From positions 1,985,368 to 2,049,367 of the forward strand of contig NZ_KB235914.1 in the NCBI RefSeq assembly GCF_000332175.1: 64,000 bases of DNA, given 5' to 3'. The notes under the pieces are model-generated. The model was given only the letters and a program-made list of their open reading frames with translations. It made no database searches and was not told where the DNA came from. The position numbers and the translations under genes are program-made. Source of the DNA: Pseudanabaena sp. PCC 6802. GTDB taxonomy: Bacteria; Cyanobacteriota; Cyanobacteriia; Pseudanabaenales; Pseudanabaenaceae. Of the stretch, positions 26,810 through 36,405 are shown one piece after another; the stretch's first letter is position 1, and each line of letters starts with the position of its first letter.

Positions 26810-27524
26810 GTTGTCTCTCCTTCATTCTAGGAGTCACTTTTAGTGCTTCTTTGATGCTTGAGCAGAAATTTTCTTAGCAAACAGCAGACATCTATCTGGA
26901 TGTCATAGTTGTTTCGCATCTGAAATTGCAGGCTTATTCTATCCACTAACTATTAAGACCTTCAGAAGATCTTCTAAGTTAATTTTGAGCCTGCAGAGAT
27001 TCGGACTCGATCTAGATTAGAGAGCATTCAAATCAGCGTTATAGCCCTGCGCAATCTGGTTGGATATAGGTCGTAGGCGAACATTCCCCTCGCAGAGGTA
27101 GAATTTCTGTACCCTGCCCTAACCCAACTTCGCAGTGCTATAAAAATAGAATTAAAATCAGAATTGAAGATTTTAAACCGAGATATCGCTTTGCATTATT
27201 GTCTGCCACATTTTCACTTAAGAGACATTCAAGCGTGGCGATCGCAAAACAACTAATCTAAGTTCAGAGTCCGAACCTATGCAGAAATCGCAAATAACCC
27301 GCAAATTGTGTTTTCGTGCATGTGCCAAACTCCTTTTAGAGATTATGCATACCTGGCAGTAGTACCAGGACAAGTTCAACTTAGCAAGGGGATCGATATG
27401 TCACAATACTCCTAAAGGCATATCTCTTAACATAACGCAAACTTTCTTAATACTTAAGATAGATTTCCCTTGAAATTCCCTCTGCCCTTGTCATCCAAAG
27501 GGCATAAGGGAACATTTTTTACCC
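26810..27524. other. Long gene-free stretch
   Basis: 715 bases with no ORF that resembles a protein. One divergent TAGC element is at 27042-27140. A short palindrome AGAAGATCTTCT lies near 26964-26975. The rest is AT-rich and may hold promoters or a small RNA; I see no recognisable riboswitch or tRNA. Confidence 0.5.
27042..27140. repeat. TAGC...GCTA inverted-repeat element, divergent copy
   Basis: TA at 27040-27041 and 27141-27142. Left end TAGCCCTGCGCAATCTGG pairs imperfectly with the right end, whose reverse complement starts TAGCACTGCGAAGTTGGG. It is 99 bp, the same size class as the other copies, but its core lacks the GGGGTGGAACCCC pattern, so it may be an older or separate subfamily. 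Confidence 0.55.
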
Positions 27525-28196
27525 CTACTGCTGTCGATCTAGCATCTGATTCTGCTTGTACCATGTTGCGACCATAATCATCAGCGCTAAGGCTCCACTG
27601 GAAGCAACCAGAGGTAGAACGCTATAACCCTCTGCCGCCTGCATCCCAGAGTGACCGATCCAGACAAATGGAGCTAGTCCTACGGGGGTGCCCAAAATAG
27701 TCCCAATAAAATAGTCGCGCTTGCTAATCTGACTCAGCCCTCCGGCAACGCTGACCACCCCATAAGGGGCAATAGGTAAGAACCGCATGGCAAAAGCGTA
27801 GGGAATTCCACCGGATTTGAGGTGAAGATTTATGTGATTCAAGGTCGGACTGCCAGAATTGCCAACACAACTCTTACCAAGGCACCGAGAAATTGTGAAG
27901 GCGATGGCGGCTGAGGTAATGGCAGCGATCGAAGTAATAGCTAAACCCCAAACCCCACCAAAAATTGCCCCTCCAGCAATATTAAAAGCGGTCGAGGGTA
28001 AAACCAGGAGTGTAGCTGCGACGTAGGCAGCAATAAATACTAGGTAGCCCCACATGCCAGTCTGGTGCACTAGTTCGCTGATATGTTGTAGTTGCACCAA
28101 ATTAGTAAAAAGCAGACCGCCAGTTACTATGCCAAGAAGTGTAAGAGCTAGGGGTATCCAAACTGATTTATGTTTGAGGTGTTGGGTTACGTGCAT
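27525..28196 (-). CDS. TVP38/TMEM64-family membrane protein (VTT domain)
   Basis: About 223 residues from Met24 of the longest frame (28196); MHVTQHLKHKSVWIPLAL is a more natural start for this family than the 23-residue extension up to 28265. There are about five hydrophobic segments: residues 12-32, 48-70, 75-100, 135-160 and 175-200. The VTT/DedA-like region includes STAFNIAGGAIFGGVWG and a following Gly/Ala-rich helix. Relatives are inner-membrane proteins, some acting in lipid transport or membrane homeostasis; no substrate can be assigned here. A Cys pair (CLGKSC) in the middle is uncommon. It is divergent from gdhA across a spacer with a TAGC element. Confidence 0.85.
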   Translation of the reverse strand: MHVTQHLKHKSVWIPLALTLLGIVTGGLLFTNLVQLQHISELVHQTGMWGYLVFIAAYVAATLLVLPSTAFNIAGGAIFGGVWGLAITSIAAITSAAIAFTISRCLGKSCVGNSGSPTLNHINLHLKSGGIPYAFAMRFLPIAPYGVVSVAGGLSQISKRDYFIGTILGTPVGLAPFVWIGHSGMQAAEGYSVLPLVASSGALALMIMVATWYKQNQMLDRQQ

Positions 28197-28360
28197 GTGG
28201 ATTTTGCTCTTTAGGCCGAATCTAGTCAAAATACTGAAGTTGGCACAAGTATACCCAGGATGCACATTTAAATTAACGGCAGTTCAAGAAGAAATAAGAA
28301 TCCCGATAAAAAACCTATAAAAAATGAACTGTTCGGTCTTCTTGTATTAAGCTAAACCTA

Positions 28361-28460
28361 TAGCAGTAACCGATCTGGTTTGAGATGGAGATGTGGAGGC
28401 AACGCCCCACGCAGGCATTTTACCTCCTGCAAGCCGTACTAACTAATTCTGTCATTGCTA
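28361..28460. repeat. TAGC...GCTA inverted-repeat element, divergent copy
   Basis: TA at 28359-28360 and 28461-28462, left end TAGCAGTAAC, right end GTCATTGCTA. 100 bp, located 32 bases before the gdhA start codon, so it may carry or displace promoter elements for that gene. Core similarity to the other copies is limited to GCAACGCCCCACGCAGG. Confidence 0.6.
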
Positions 28461-28492
28461 TATCCTGTGGCTGAAAGAATGAGGATGGGCAT

Positions 28493-29779
28493 ATGTCGGA
28501 ATCACTATTTGCAGAAGCAAGGCAAAGGCTAGATTTAGCCTTAAAGCATGTCAAGATTTCTGAGGATGCGGTCGAGCAACTCAAGTATCCTAAGGCCAGT
28601 TTGCAGGTTTCGGTACCTGTGCGGATGGATGACGGTTCCTTGCAAGTATTTCAAGGCTACCGGGTGCGCTACGACAATACCAGAGGCCCCACCAAGGGTG
28701 GCATTAGATACCATCCCAACGTCTCGATGGATGAAGTGCAATCCCTCGCTTTTTGGATGACATTTAAGTGTGCCGTGCTGGATTTACCCTTTGGCGGTGC
28801 CAAGGGCGGCATTACCATCGATCCCAAGCAGCTATCGAAGTTTGAGTTAGAACGTCTCAGTCGCGGCTACATCGATGCGATCGCCGACTTCATCGGGCCT
28901 GATGTTGACATTCCCGCCCCCGATGTCCAAACCAACCAAATCATCATGGGCTGGATGATGGATCAGTACAGTATTATCCAGCGCAAAATCACGCCCGCCG
29001 TGATTACGGGTAAGCCGCTGACTATGGGTGGCAGCACCGGGCGCGAGACAGCGACGGGTATGGGTGCGTATTTCGCGATCGAAACAATTATGCCCAAGTT
29101 CCAAGCTGTACGGGAGAGCACGACCGTGGCCGTGCAGGGATTTGGTAACGTGGGTGCGGTGGTGGCGGATCTCCTGTGCCAGGCTGGTTATAGGGTTGTG
29201 GCAGTCAGCGATTCCAAAGGCGGGATCTATGCCAAACAGGGATTGGATATCCCTAGTATCCGCAGTTACAAGAACTCTACGCGCGATTTCCGAGCCGTTT
29301 ACTGTGAAGGTACGGTTTGTAATATCGTCGAGCATGAAATAATTACCAACGAGCAATTACTGGCTCTGGACGTGGATATTCTGATCCCAGGTGCTTTAGA
29401 AAATCAAATTACTGAAAATAATGCCCATAACATTCGGGCTAAATACATATTTGAGATTGCTAATGGCCCGGTCACGCCCGCTGCCGATCGCATTTTAGAG
29501 GACAAAGGAATTCGCGTATTTCCCGATATCTTAGTTAATGCTGGTGGTGTCACGGTCAGTTATTTTGAGTGGGTGCAAAACCGCAGCGGTCTCTACTGGT
29601 CGTTGGATGAGGTCAACAGCCGACTCAAACACAAAATGGTGGAGGAGACGGAAAGAATTTGGGCGATCGCCGAGCGAGAATCCATCTCCATGCGCACCGC
29701 CGCCTACGTTCACGCCCTGAATCGCATCGGCGAAGCGATCGATGCCAAGGGCACAAGGGATTATTACATCAGCCAGTAA
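28493..29779 (+). CDS. gdhA: Glu/Leu/Phe/Val family dehydrogenase, probable glutamate dehydrogenase
   Basis: 428 residues, the size of hexameric GDH. It interconverts glutamate and 2-oxoglutarate plus ammonium with NAD(P). Visible features are the substrate-binding KGGIRYHPNV segment, the catalytic Lys in LPFGGAKGGI, PAPDVQTN, the Rossmann motif QGFGNVGAV near residue 215, and NAGGVTVSYFEWVQN near the C-terminus. ATG at 28493 gives the typical N-terminus MSESLFAEARQRLD. Cofactor specificity cannot be read with certainty. The TAGC element 32 bases upstream leaves little room for its own promoter. Confidence 0.95.
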   Translation: MSESLFAEARQRLDLALKHVKISEDAVEQLKYPKASLQVSVPVRMDDGSLQVFQGYRVRYDNTRGPTKGGIRYHPNVSMDEVQSLAFWMTFKCAVLDLPFGGAKGGITIDPKQLSKFELERLSRGYIDAIADFIGPDVDIPAPDVQTNQIIMGWMMDQYSIIQRKITPAVITGKPLTMGGSTGRETATGMGAYFAIETIMPKFQAVRESTTVAVQGFGNVGAVVADLLCQAGYRVVAVSDSKGGIYAKQGLDIPSIRSYKNSTRDFRAVYCEGTVCNIVEHEIITNEQLLALDVDILIPGALENQITENNAHNIRAKYIFEIANGPVTPAADRILEDKGIRVFPDILVNAGGVTVSYFEWVQNRSGLYWSLDEVNSRLKHKMVEETERIWAIAERESISMRTAAYVHALNRIGEAIDAKGTRDYYISQ

Positions 29780-29823
29780 ATCTCAAGATTATTGCGCGCT
29801 ACGCGCGATCGCTATCAGGATTT

Positions 29824-29921
29824 AGGCTCGAATCAAAAGCACTCGACATAGAATTCTAGATTTCTAGACTCCTCACACATGTCGAGTGCAATTCAATTGC
29901 TATTAACTTTAATTCGAGCTA
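29824..29921. repeat. Nested-palindrome hairpin between convergent genes
   Basis: GCACTCGACAT (29839-29849) and ATGTCGAGTGC (29879-29889) form a perfect 11-bp stem. Outside it CTCGAAT and ATTCGAG (29912-29918) pair as well, so the whole about 98-bp block can fold into one long hairpin. It sits between the 3' ends of gdhA and the SLH gene and may terminate both, or be a small mobile palindrome. Confidence 0.6.
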
Positions 29922-29931
29922 GTTATTCGAT

Positions 29932-30570
29932 CTAGTTCTCGTAGATTACTCTGGAGTTGAACCCTTGCGATCGCATCTTGGAGTTCAGTGCTTCAGCATA
30001 ACTGCGCTTGTTAAAGCCTTGCACTTCGATATATTGCCCCAGACGAGAAGAACTGAGCTTAGCTGATGGAACTACGCCTCTGGACTTCGTCAACACTTCC
30101 TCGGAAGAAGTAGGAATAATCACGTAGTAGCGCTTCACCGATTCTGCCAGTGCGGCTAGATCTTGATTGACCTGCTGAAGCCCTTGCTGCAAAGTCCTCA
30201 CATCGGCGGCAACCGCAGCTAATTCTTCTTTACTTGCCTTTTGCTCGATTTTGGCGGAAAGCAATTCGTTTACCTTATCCAGGCAACTGCTCAAACCAGC
30301 CGCAAATTCGTAACGGGTCAAGGCTCGCTGTCCGCGATACGTGGCATCAGGGTAGCCAGCAATGCAACCGTAGCGTTCGACCAGTGCTTGCAGGGCGGGA
30401 TACGCCCAATCTGTGGAGCGGACATCTTTAAGCTGTGAGGTTGAGGTCGTATTTTGCGGCACGTTCTGCGTCTCTGTCTGTGCAATTGATACAGTAGGAA
30501 AAGATGCTGCCGCGATCGCTACACTCAGAATAATTTGAACAGGGGTTGGTTTTTGAAGTTTAGACATCAT
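29932..30570 (-). CDS. Small secreted SLH-domain protein with SPOR-like C-terminus
   Basis: 212 residues. A signal peptide is clear (hydrophobic stretch IILSVAIAAASFPTVSIA, cleavage near residue 30). One S-layer homology domain follows (VRSTDWAYPALQALVERYGC...GYPDATYRGQRALTRYEFA, about 50-100), then a predicted coiled coil (KIEQKASKEELAAVAADVRTL, about 105-145). The last about 50 residues (LGQYIEVQGFNKRSYAEALNSKMRSQGF) resemble a SPOR-type repeat that binds denuded peptidoglycan. The N-terminal part matches the start of cyanobacterial porins of the OprB/Som type, but no beta barrel follows. It is probably a periplasmic or outer-envelope anchor. Confidence 0.75.
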   Translation of the reverse strand: MMSKLQKPTPVQIILSVAIAAASFPTVSIAQTETQNVPQNTTSTSQLKDVRSTDWAYPALQALVERYGCIAGYPDATYRGQRALTRYEFAAGLSSCLDKVNELLSAKIEQKASKEELAAVAADVRTLQQGLQQVNQDLAALAESVKRYYVIIPTSSEEVLTKSRGVVPSAKLSSSRLGQYIEVQGFNKRSYAEALNSKMRSQGFNSRVIYEN

Positions 30571-30921
30571 AATTTTGAAGTTTAGATATCACGTGTACGG
30601 GGAAATTCAGTTACAAATTTTGCAAAAGCCACCCTTTACCTTCTAAATCTTAAGTCCTGGAGACGAATCCCTCATGGATATCGAGCGTTCGATCTCGATT
30701 ATACATGCACTCTATAAAATTTACTTTAACCCAGTTGCAAAACAGAATTGCTCGCACCGGAACTTGAATTGAGAGCATTTATATGAGAGCATCTATATCC
30801 AGGATTGGATGAGATTAGAAGGGTTACTTTGAAGTAATTTACTTTGAATTTTAGCGATTACGCTATTTTACAGCACATGGTTATTCTATTCTACCGCAAA
30901 AACTAAAATTTAGGGGGACAA
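30571..30921. other. Divergent promoter region, no gene
   Basis: 351 AT-rich bases between the divergent SLH and WD40 genes. A direct repeat GAGAGCAT(T/C)TATAT occurs twice about 14 bases apart near 30773-30800. Nothing else is recognisable. Confidence 0.5.
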
Positions 30922-32130
30922 GTGACGCAACAACCGCAAGCGGATCTCAAACCGCGCAGCTATGATGCTGTACTTGGTGGAGAGAAAATACCTTTGCCAA
31001 CACGCGGCGTTGTTCTAGGTGGGATCGCAGGCGTACGTACTCGCTTTAATAGCGCGATCGCTTCTCAACGGATTTCAGCCCTGCGCGAGGCATTGCAATA
31101 TGGCGATCGCGGCTTAGAGCTATTGTTGTCTGGCTTAAAGGATGACGTGCTCCAGGTACAACTAGCGGCGCGACTATTACTAGCGAATAGTTCGTATCGG
31201 GAACTAGAGAATTACCAACAGATTCTCGCAAAATATCAAGATTACGACCGATTCCATTGTCTGCATACGCTGACCGGCCATGCGAATCTTGTCAACTCCA
31301 TCGCCATAACTGCTGATTCTCTTACTCTAGCTAGTTGCGGTAATAATAAAACCATTCGGGTATGGGATGTAATTACTGGCACGGAAGTTGCTACTCTGGC
31401 AGGACACGCTGACATCGTCAGAGCGATCGCGATCGCGCCTGACGATCGCAAATTGGTAAGCGGTAGCCGCGATCGAACCATCCGAGTGTGGGATCTGCGC
31501 GATCGCAAAACCTTATTAACTCTCAGCGGACATTCCGGCTATGTCAACTCTGTCGCAATTACCCCCGACGGAAAATCCATAGTTAGTGGCAGTCAGGATA
31601 CCACGATCAAAACCTGGTGTTTGGCAACTGGTGAAGCCTTGCAGACATTAAAGGGACATACCAATCTTGTCGATGCAGTGGCACTCAGCCCTGACGGTAA
31701 AATTATCGCTAGTTGTAGCTGGGATACCACAATTAGAGTATGGGATCGCATCAGTGGCGCACAAATATGGGAATTTATCGGCCATTCGGCTCGCGTACTT
31801 TCCTTTGCGATTAGTCCCGACGGAACCAAACTGGTGAGCGGCAGCCTCGATACGCGGATTATGGTGTGGGATTTAATTGCGGGTAAGAAAATTTGCACGT
31901 TGGAGGGGCATTGGGGATGGGTAAAATCGCTGGTAATAAGCGCGGATGGCAAAACCCTCATCAGTGCGAGTTACAAGATAATTAAAATATGGGATTTAGA
32001 GTCAGGAGAAGAAATTCTCACACTGAACGGACATGGCGATCTAATCAATTCCATTATTCTTAGTTCGGATGGGCGAACTCTGATTAGCGGCGGCGAAGAT
32101 AATCTAATTAAAATTTGGGGAGCGAGATAG
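30922..32130 (+). CDS. WD40-repeat protein
   Basis: 402 residues from a GTG start with AGGGGG 6 bases upstream. The N-terminal about 95 residues are alpha-helical and HEAT-like (SALREALQYGDRGLELLLSGLKDDVLQVQLAARLLLA), a region often seen in cyanobacterial WD40 proteins. Seven WD40 units follow (GHxxxVxxxAIxxDxxxLxSGSxDxTIRVWDL), enough for one complete seven-bladed propeller, in residues about 113-402. Such proteins are interaction platforms; no partner can be named. It precedes sufC by 213 bases on the same strand, but there is no reason to link them functionally. Confidence 0.9.
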   Translation: MTQQPQADLKPRSYDAVLGGEKIPLPTRGVVLGGIAGVRTRFNSAIASQRISALREALQYGDRGLELLLSGLKDDVLQVQLAARLLLANSSYRELENYQQILAKYQDYDRFHCLHTLTGHANLVNSIAITADSLTLASCGNNKTIRVWDVITGTEVATLAGHADIVRAIAIAPDDRKLVSGSRDRTIRVWDLRDRKTLLTLSGHSGYVNSVAITPDGKSIVSGSQDTTIKTWCLATGEALQTLKGHTNLVDAVALSPDGKIIASCSWDTTIRVWDRISGAQIWEFIGHSARVLSFAISPDGTKLVSGSLDTRIMVWDLIAGKKICTLEGHWGWVKSLVISADGKTLISASYKIIKIWDLESGEEILTLNGHGDLINSIILSSDGRTLISGGEDNLIKIWGAR

Positions 32131-32171
32131 CAGACGGGATCGTTCCACTAATCTAAAAGCTTAGAAACTTA

Positions 32172-32309
32172 GGGACTTGCATGAAAATTAAGATACCCAC
32201 GATGTGTTACGGCTTTCGCCTAACGCATCCTACGGTGGGGACATGATTTAACCGCGCCTCCTTGTAATTGCCCATCTTACATTAACGGCGAGGCTTGGGT
32301 GCAAGTCCT
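32172..32309. repeat. Palindrome-ended repeat upstream of sufC
   Basis: GGACTTGCA at 32173-32181 returns as TGCAAGTCC at 32300-32308. Inside lies the imperfect hairpin GATGTGTTACGG...CCTAACGCATC (32201-32229), a type of dispersed hairpin I have seen in many cyanobacterial genomes. It lies in front of sufC, so it may affect the sufCD leader. Confidence 0.5.
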
Positions 32310-32343
32310 GTTATATTTAAAGTTATGTAGCGTAGCAACGAAA

Positions 32344-33135
32344 ATGATTGTCGAAAATAGCGAAGTTATACTGTCAGTAACCGATCTAACCGCTGATGTG
32401 GATGGCATCCAGATTTTGAAGGGTGTCAACCTCGAAGTCAAAGCTGGTGAAATTCATGCCATCATGGGGCCGAACGGCTCCGGCAAAAGTACATTTTCCA
32501 AAGTCCTGGCCGGTCACCCCGACTACACGGTAACGGGTGGAGAGATCGTGTTTCAGGGCAAAAACCTGCTGGAGTTGGAGCCGGAAGAAAGAGCCAGGTC
32601 TGGCATATTTCTAGCTTTTCAATATCCCCTCGAAATTCCTGGCGTGACTAATGCAGATTTCCTGCGGTTGGCATACAACTCGCTGCGCAAGCAAAAAGGC
32701 CTGCCAGAACTCGATCTGCTCGACTTTGACGACTTTATCCAGGAAAAACTGCAAGTGGTGGAAATGGATGCATCGTTCCTCAGCCGGAGCGTGAATGAAG
32801 GCTTTTCCGGTGGTGAAAAGAAGCGCAATGAGATTTTGCAAATGGCAATTCTAGAGCCAAAACTAGCCATCCTGGACGAAACCGATTCCGGTTTAGATAT
32901 CGATGCCTTGAGAATCGTCGCTGGTGGAGTAAATCAGTTGTCTAAGCCAGATAATTGCTCGCTAGTGATCACCCACTACCAGCGCCTTCTGAACTATATC
33001 GTACCCGACTTCATTCATGTTATGGAAGGTGGGCGCATCATTATGACTGGCGATAAGAATCTCGCTTTGAAATTGGAAGAGAAGGGTTACGATTGGCTCG
33101 TAGAAGCAGAGGCATCGCAGGGGGTGGCAAAATGA
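32344..33135 (+). CDS. sufC: Fe-S cluster assembly ATPase SufC
   Basis: 263 residues from the ATG at 32344 ([12 protein letters not shown]); the frame is open further up to 32299 but the extension is not family-like. It is the ABC-type ATPase of the SufBCD scaffold that builds Fe-S clusters. Walker [10 protein letters not shown] lies near residue 40, the signature [11 protein letters not shown] near 155, Walker [13 protein letters not shown] near 175. It overlaps sufD by an ATGA junction (33132-33135), so the two are translationally coupled. sufB, which normally precedes sufC, and sufS, which normally follows sufD, are both missing from this spot. Confidence 0.97.
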   Translation: MIVENSEVILSVTDLTADVDGIQILKGVNLEVKAGEIHAIMGPNGSGKSTFSKVLAGHPDYTVTGGEIVFQGKNLLELEPEERARSGIFLAFQYPLEIPGVTNADFLRLAYNSLRKQKGLPELDLLDFDDFIQEKLQVVEMDASFLSRSVNEGFSGGEKKRNEILQMAILEPKLAILDETDSGLDIDALRIVAGGVNQLSKPDNCSLVITHYQRLLNYIVPDFIHVMEGGRIIMTGDKNLALKLEEKGYDWLVEAEASQGVAK

Positions 33136-34544
33136 CAATTCAGGTATCTGATTCGCCATTAGGAGATCGTAGCGATCGCCTCGCTCGTAGTAACGGCAAC
33201 AGTCAATTTCTCTCCCATGTTTTGCAGTTGCGTTCTGAGATTGGCGCGCAGGCATTAGATGGGGATGTAGCCGCTCAAATTGAGCGGCTGCGCGGCATTG
33301 CCAGCGATCGCCTCAGTTTTCTCCAGGTACCTACCACCAAAGACGAAGATTGGAAATATACCGATTTGTCCAATCTAGTCAAACAGGAATTTCACCTACC
33401 TTCAGCAGCGGGATTGGAAACTAAAGTCCAATCTGTCGTCAACCAGCATGGCTTATTGGAGTCAGCTAACAGCTTATTGGTGTTTGCGAACGGTTCTTAC
33501 ATCTCTTCTGCGTCCCATATTAGCAATCTACCTGATGGCGTAATTGTTAGCAGTTTGTCAGGTTTGAATGCTAATATTGCCGATCCAACAGTGCTGAATC
33601 GGATATCTCAGTACTTGGATAAGTATCTGGGCAAGCATACCGACGCTCAGGATACTTTTGCCACGCTGAATGTAGCTTGCATGGCCGATGCTGCTTTAGT
33701 CTACGTGCCTAAAGGTACGATTCTAGAAACTCCCATCCAGGTTATCTCTATATCTACTCACAGTGACGTGCCGACGATCGCCCATCCACGTTGTCTGGTA
33801 ATTGCTGAAAGCAATAGTGGCGTTACCCTAGTAGAAACCTATGTTGGCGATCTCGATGCTACGTATTTTACCAACACCGTTACGGAAGCATGGTTAGGAG
33901 AAAACGCACGGCTCAACCATACGAAGGTGCAATGGGAAAGCCAGAACGCATATCATATCGGCACGACCGCGATCGCCCAGATGCGCGGCAGTTCCTATAC
34001 GAGTAACGCGATCGCGCTAGGAGCGCAGCTATCCCGCCACAATCTCCATATTCGACAGGTGGAGGAACAAACGGAAACGCACATCAACGGTCTGGCACTG
34101 ATCGGCGATCGACAGCTAGCCGATACCCATTCCTGCATGTCCCACGATCGCCCCTATGGCACCAGTCGGCAGCTACACAAGTGTATCGCTGGCGATCGCG
34201 CCCATGCCGTGTTTAACGGTAAAATCCAAGTGGCAAAGGCCGCTCAACTCACTGATTCTGCCCAGTTAAGTCGGAACTTACTTCTATCATCGAAGGCGAA
34301 AGTCGATACTAAACCGGAACTAGAGATATTTGCCGATAATGTCAAGTGCGCTCATGGCGCGACGGTCAGCCAATTAGATCGCGAGGAAATCTTCTATTTG
34401 CAAAGCCGTTGCATTGACTTTGCCAGTGCAGCAAGTATACTGACCTATGCTTTTGCCGCAGAAGTAATCGAGCGCATTCCTGTTACCTCACTACGCGACA
34501 AGTTAAACTCTTGGGTATTAGGCCAAACGCAAGCCCAAACTTGA
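33132..34544 (+). CDS. sufD: Fe-S cluster assembly protein SufD
   Basis: 470 residues from ATG 33132, which overlaps the sufC stop. It is the non-ATPase partner of SufB in the SufBCD complex, with a central beta helix. The N-terminal half includes [11 protein letters not shown], a segment typical of SufD. The C-terminal half contains [33 protein letters not shown] (only in parts identical to other SufD), with the conserved [15 protein letters not shown] motif near residue 420 that carries the SufD Cys and His. The next gene is 166 bases downstream across a TAGC element, so the operon most likely ends here. Confidence 0.96.
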   Translation: MTIQVSDSPLGDRSDRLARSNGNSQFLSHVLQLRSEIGAQALDGDVAAQIERLRGIASDRLSFLQVPTTKDEDWKYTDLSNLVKQEFHLPSAAGLETKVQSVVNQHGLLESANSLLVFANGSYISSASHISNLPDGVIVSSLSGLNANIADPTVLNRISQYLDKYLGKHTDAQDTFATLNVACMADAALVYVPKGTILETPIQVISISTHSDVPTIAHPRCLVIAESNSGVTLVETYVGDLDATYFTNTVTEAWLGENARLNHTKVQWESQNAYHIGTTAIAQMRGSSYTSNAIALGAQLSRHNLHIRQVEEQTETHINGLALIGDRQLADTHSCMSHDRPYGTSRQLHKCIAGDRAHAVFNGKIQVAKAAQLTDSAQLSRNLLLSSKAKVDTKPELEIFADNVKCAHGATVSQLDREEIFYLQSRCIDFASAASILTYAFAAEVIERIPVTSLRDKLNSWVLGQTQAQT

Positions 34545-34561
34545 GATGTCCAAAAGTGATA

Positions 34562-34662
34562 TAGCAATCACAAATGATTTGTGAAAAAGGGGGTGTGGGG
34601 GCGCAGCCCCCACGCAGGGGTTCTACCCCTGCACCCCGTTCATAAATGATTTACGACCGCTA
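34562..34662. repeat. TAGC...GCTA inverted-repeat element, copy B1
   Basis: TA at 34560-34561 and 34663-34664. Left end TAGCAATCACAAATGATTTG; right end reads ATGATTTACGACCGCTA. The core GGGGGCGCAGCCCCC and CAGGGGTTCTACCCCTG can pair internally. Lies directly after sufD. Confidence 0.8.
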
Positions 34663-34710
34663 TATAGTGCTTTATCTGTGCGAGCTTAACGTGATGCAAA
34701 GGCAAAATCT

Positions 34711-35544
34711 ATGGGAACCAATTGGGAAAATTTCCTCAAAAATCTGGGAGAATGGCAAGGATCGTTCGTCCGGGTTTCGCTTGATGGAGAATTGCTGGAC
34801 TCAACTCCTTCCATTCTTTGCTTAGAAGGACTAGAGAACGATCGACTGGTACGACTCAGTCTGCGACGCTTTGGAGCCGGAGGTTACAACGAGCCTCCCA
34901 TCTCAACCTACGAGCAAGAATACCGTTCTGTGGGCAAGCAAATTATTTTTTTTGACACGGGCGCTTTTTCTAAAGGATCTTTACAACTGGCACCCTTTGC
35001 TGAATTTGGTGCGGAGTATGGTTTTGTAGCCGAAAATCGTCGCTTGCGTTTTGTCCAGCTTTACGATCGCCAGGGGAATTTGAACGGCCTCACCCTGATT
35101 CGAGAATTTCGCAGTGGGGCAACAGCCCGCGAGCGTCCGCCTCTGACGCTGGAGCAAGTGTACGGTCGTTGGCAGGGAATTGCCTGCACTGCTTACCCAG
35201 ACTGGAAGCCCTCAGAAACATATCCCACAAGTTTGGAGATTAAGGAGATAGGTGGCGATCGCATCCAGCAGCAATTGTCCTTTGGCGATCGCACGATAAC
35301 TTCAACGGCTCGCAGAGAAGGCAATAAACTGATCTTTGAGGAAGGAACGCTCCCCAGGCAAATTTTATTGTTGCCCGATGGAACATCAAGCAATACTCCT
35401 CTACAAGTGCAACTCCGACAACCATTTTTTGTTGAATTAGGTTGGCTTGTAGAGGCAACACAACGCCAACGTTTGATGCGCAGCTACAACGAGAAAGGGG
35501 AATGGATTAGCGCCACCCACATTATCGAGCAGAAGGTAGAGTAG
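34711..35544 (+). CDS. DUF3598 family protein
   Basis: 277 residues. Two lipocalin-like halves are visible: residues about 1-140 (NWENFLKNLGEWQGSFVRVSLDGELLDS..., EYRSVGKQIIFFDTGAFSKGS) and 145-277 (LEQVYGRWQGIACTAYPDWKPSE...). This is the pattern of DUF3598 proteins of cyanobacteria and plastids. The repeated GxWxG-type motif at the start of each half supports a duplicated beta-barrel fold that may bind a hydrophobic ligand; no function has been shown as far as I know. There is no signal peptide, so it is probably cytoplasmic. Confidence 0.82.
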   Translation: MGTNWENFLKNLGEWQGSFVRVSLDGELLDSTPSILCLEGLENDRLVRLSLRRFGAGGYNEPPISTYEQEYRSVGKQIIFFDTGAFSKGSLQLAPFAEFGAEYGFVAENRRLRFVQLYDRQGNLNGLTLIREFRSGATARERPPLTLEQVYGRWQGIACTAYPDWKPSETYPTSLEIKEIGGDRIQQQLSFGDRTITSTARREGNKLIFEEGTLPRQILLLPDGTSSNTPLQVQLRQPFFVELGWLVEATQRQRLMRSYNEKGEWISATHIIEQKVE

Positions 35545-35673
35545 CGCTATCGTTCGATCTAAACCCTAGATCTTTAAAGGTTTTAGAGCGCCAGTTAAGC
35601 GATCGCTTCCTAGTGGTAAGATCGGCTATGGCAAGTGCGAAGCAAAAAACAAAAAGTAAAAATTAAAGTTTAT

Positions 35674-36405
35674 ATGCTCTCTCCAGAACTTGTTAAGCCC
35701 CATTCAAATACCGCTTTGGGTTGTATTTTGGTGGTTGAGGATGAAACGATCATTCGTAACACTATTGCTCTCGCCCTCAGGGATGAAGGCTACGAGGTCA
35801 TAACTGCAGAGGATGGTTACAGTGCCTTAGGCGCGCTAGAAAATGGCGATCGCGTCGATTTAGTCGTTCTAGATATCATGTTGCCATATATCAACGGTCT
35901 AGATTTTTGTCGTACCATCCGCCATGCTGGAAATTCCGTACCGATCTTAATGTTGAGTGCCAAGGGCAGCGAATCCGATCGCATTGTTGGCCTGGAGGTA
36001 GGTGCGGATGATTACCTCACAAAACCCTTTGGCATGCGCGAACTAATAGCGCGATGCCGTGCTTTAATGCGGCGGCGCATCGGTTACAACCAGCAAACTG
36101 CTAGCAGCCCCGTTTTAAAATTCGGCGACCTGACTATGCACTTACAGGAATGCCGCGTTACGGTCGGTGACAAAGAAGTCAGCCTTTCTCCGAAAGAGTT
36201 CCGGCTTTTGGAATTGTTCATGAGCCACCCCCGCCGCGTCTGGTCGCGCGAACAGTTGCTAGAAAAAATTTGGGGTACTGACTTTGTCGGCGATAGCAAA
36301 ACCGTCGATGTCCATATGCGCTGGCTCCGCGAAAAACTAGAAACCGACCCCAGCGACCCCAAATACCTGGTTACAGTCCGAGGCTTCGGCTACAGGCTGG
36401 GTTGA
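35674..36405 (+). CDS. sphR: OmpR/PhoB-type response regulator, SphR-like
   Basis: 243 residues from ATG 35674; a GTG 39 bases upstream (35635) is an alternative. The receiver domain (about 17-130) has the acidic pair in VVEDE, the phosphorylated Asp in LVVLDIMLP and the Lys in LTKPFG. The C-terminal winged helix (about 145-243) has SPKEFRLLELFMSHP and VHMRWLREKLE, typical of PhoB/OmpR regulators. The next gene is a histidine kinase with a PAS domain and a single N-terminal membrane segment, the layout of cyanobacterial SphS. That makes this pair the likely phosphate-starvation sensor system. The sphR name rests on context and general similarity, and a paralogue such as a ManR-type regulator is not excluded. 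Confidence 0.75.
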   Translation: MLSPELVKPHSNTALGCILVVEDETIIRNTIALALRDEGYEVITAEDGYSALGALENGDRVDLVVLDIMLPYINGLDFCRTIRHAGNSVPILMLSAKGSESDRIVGLEVGADDYLTKPFGMRELIARCRALMRRRIGYNQQTASSPVLKFGDLTMHLQECRVTVGDKEVSLSPKEFRLLELFMSHPRRVWSREQLLEKIWGTDFVGDSKTVDVHMRWLREKLETDPSDPKYLVTVRGFGYRLG

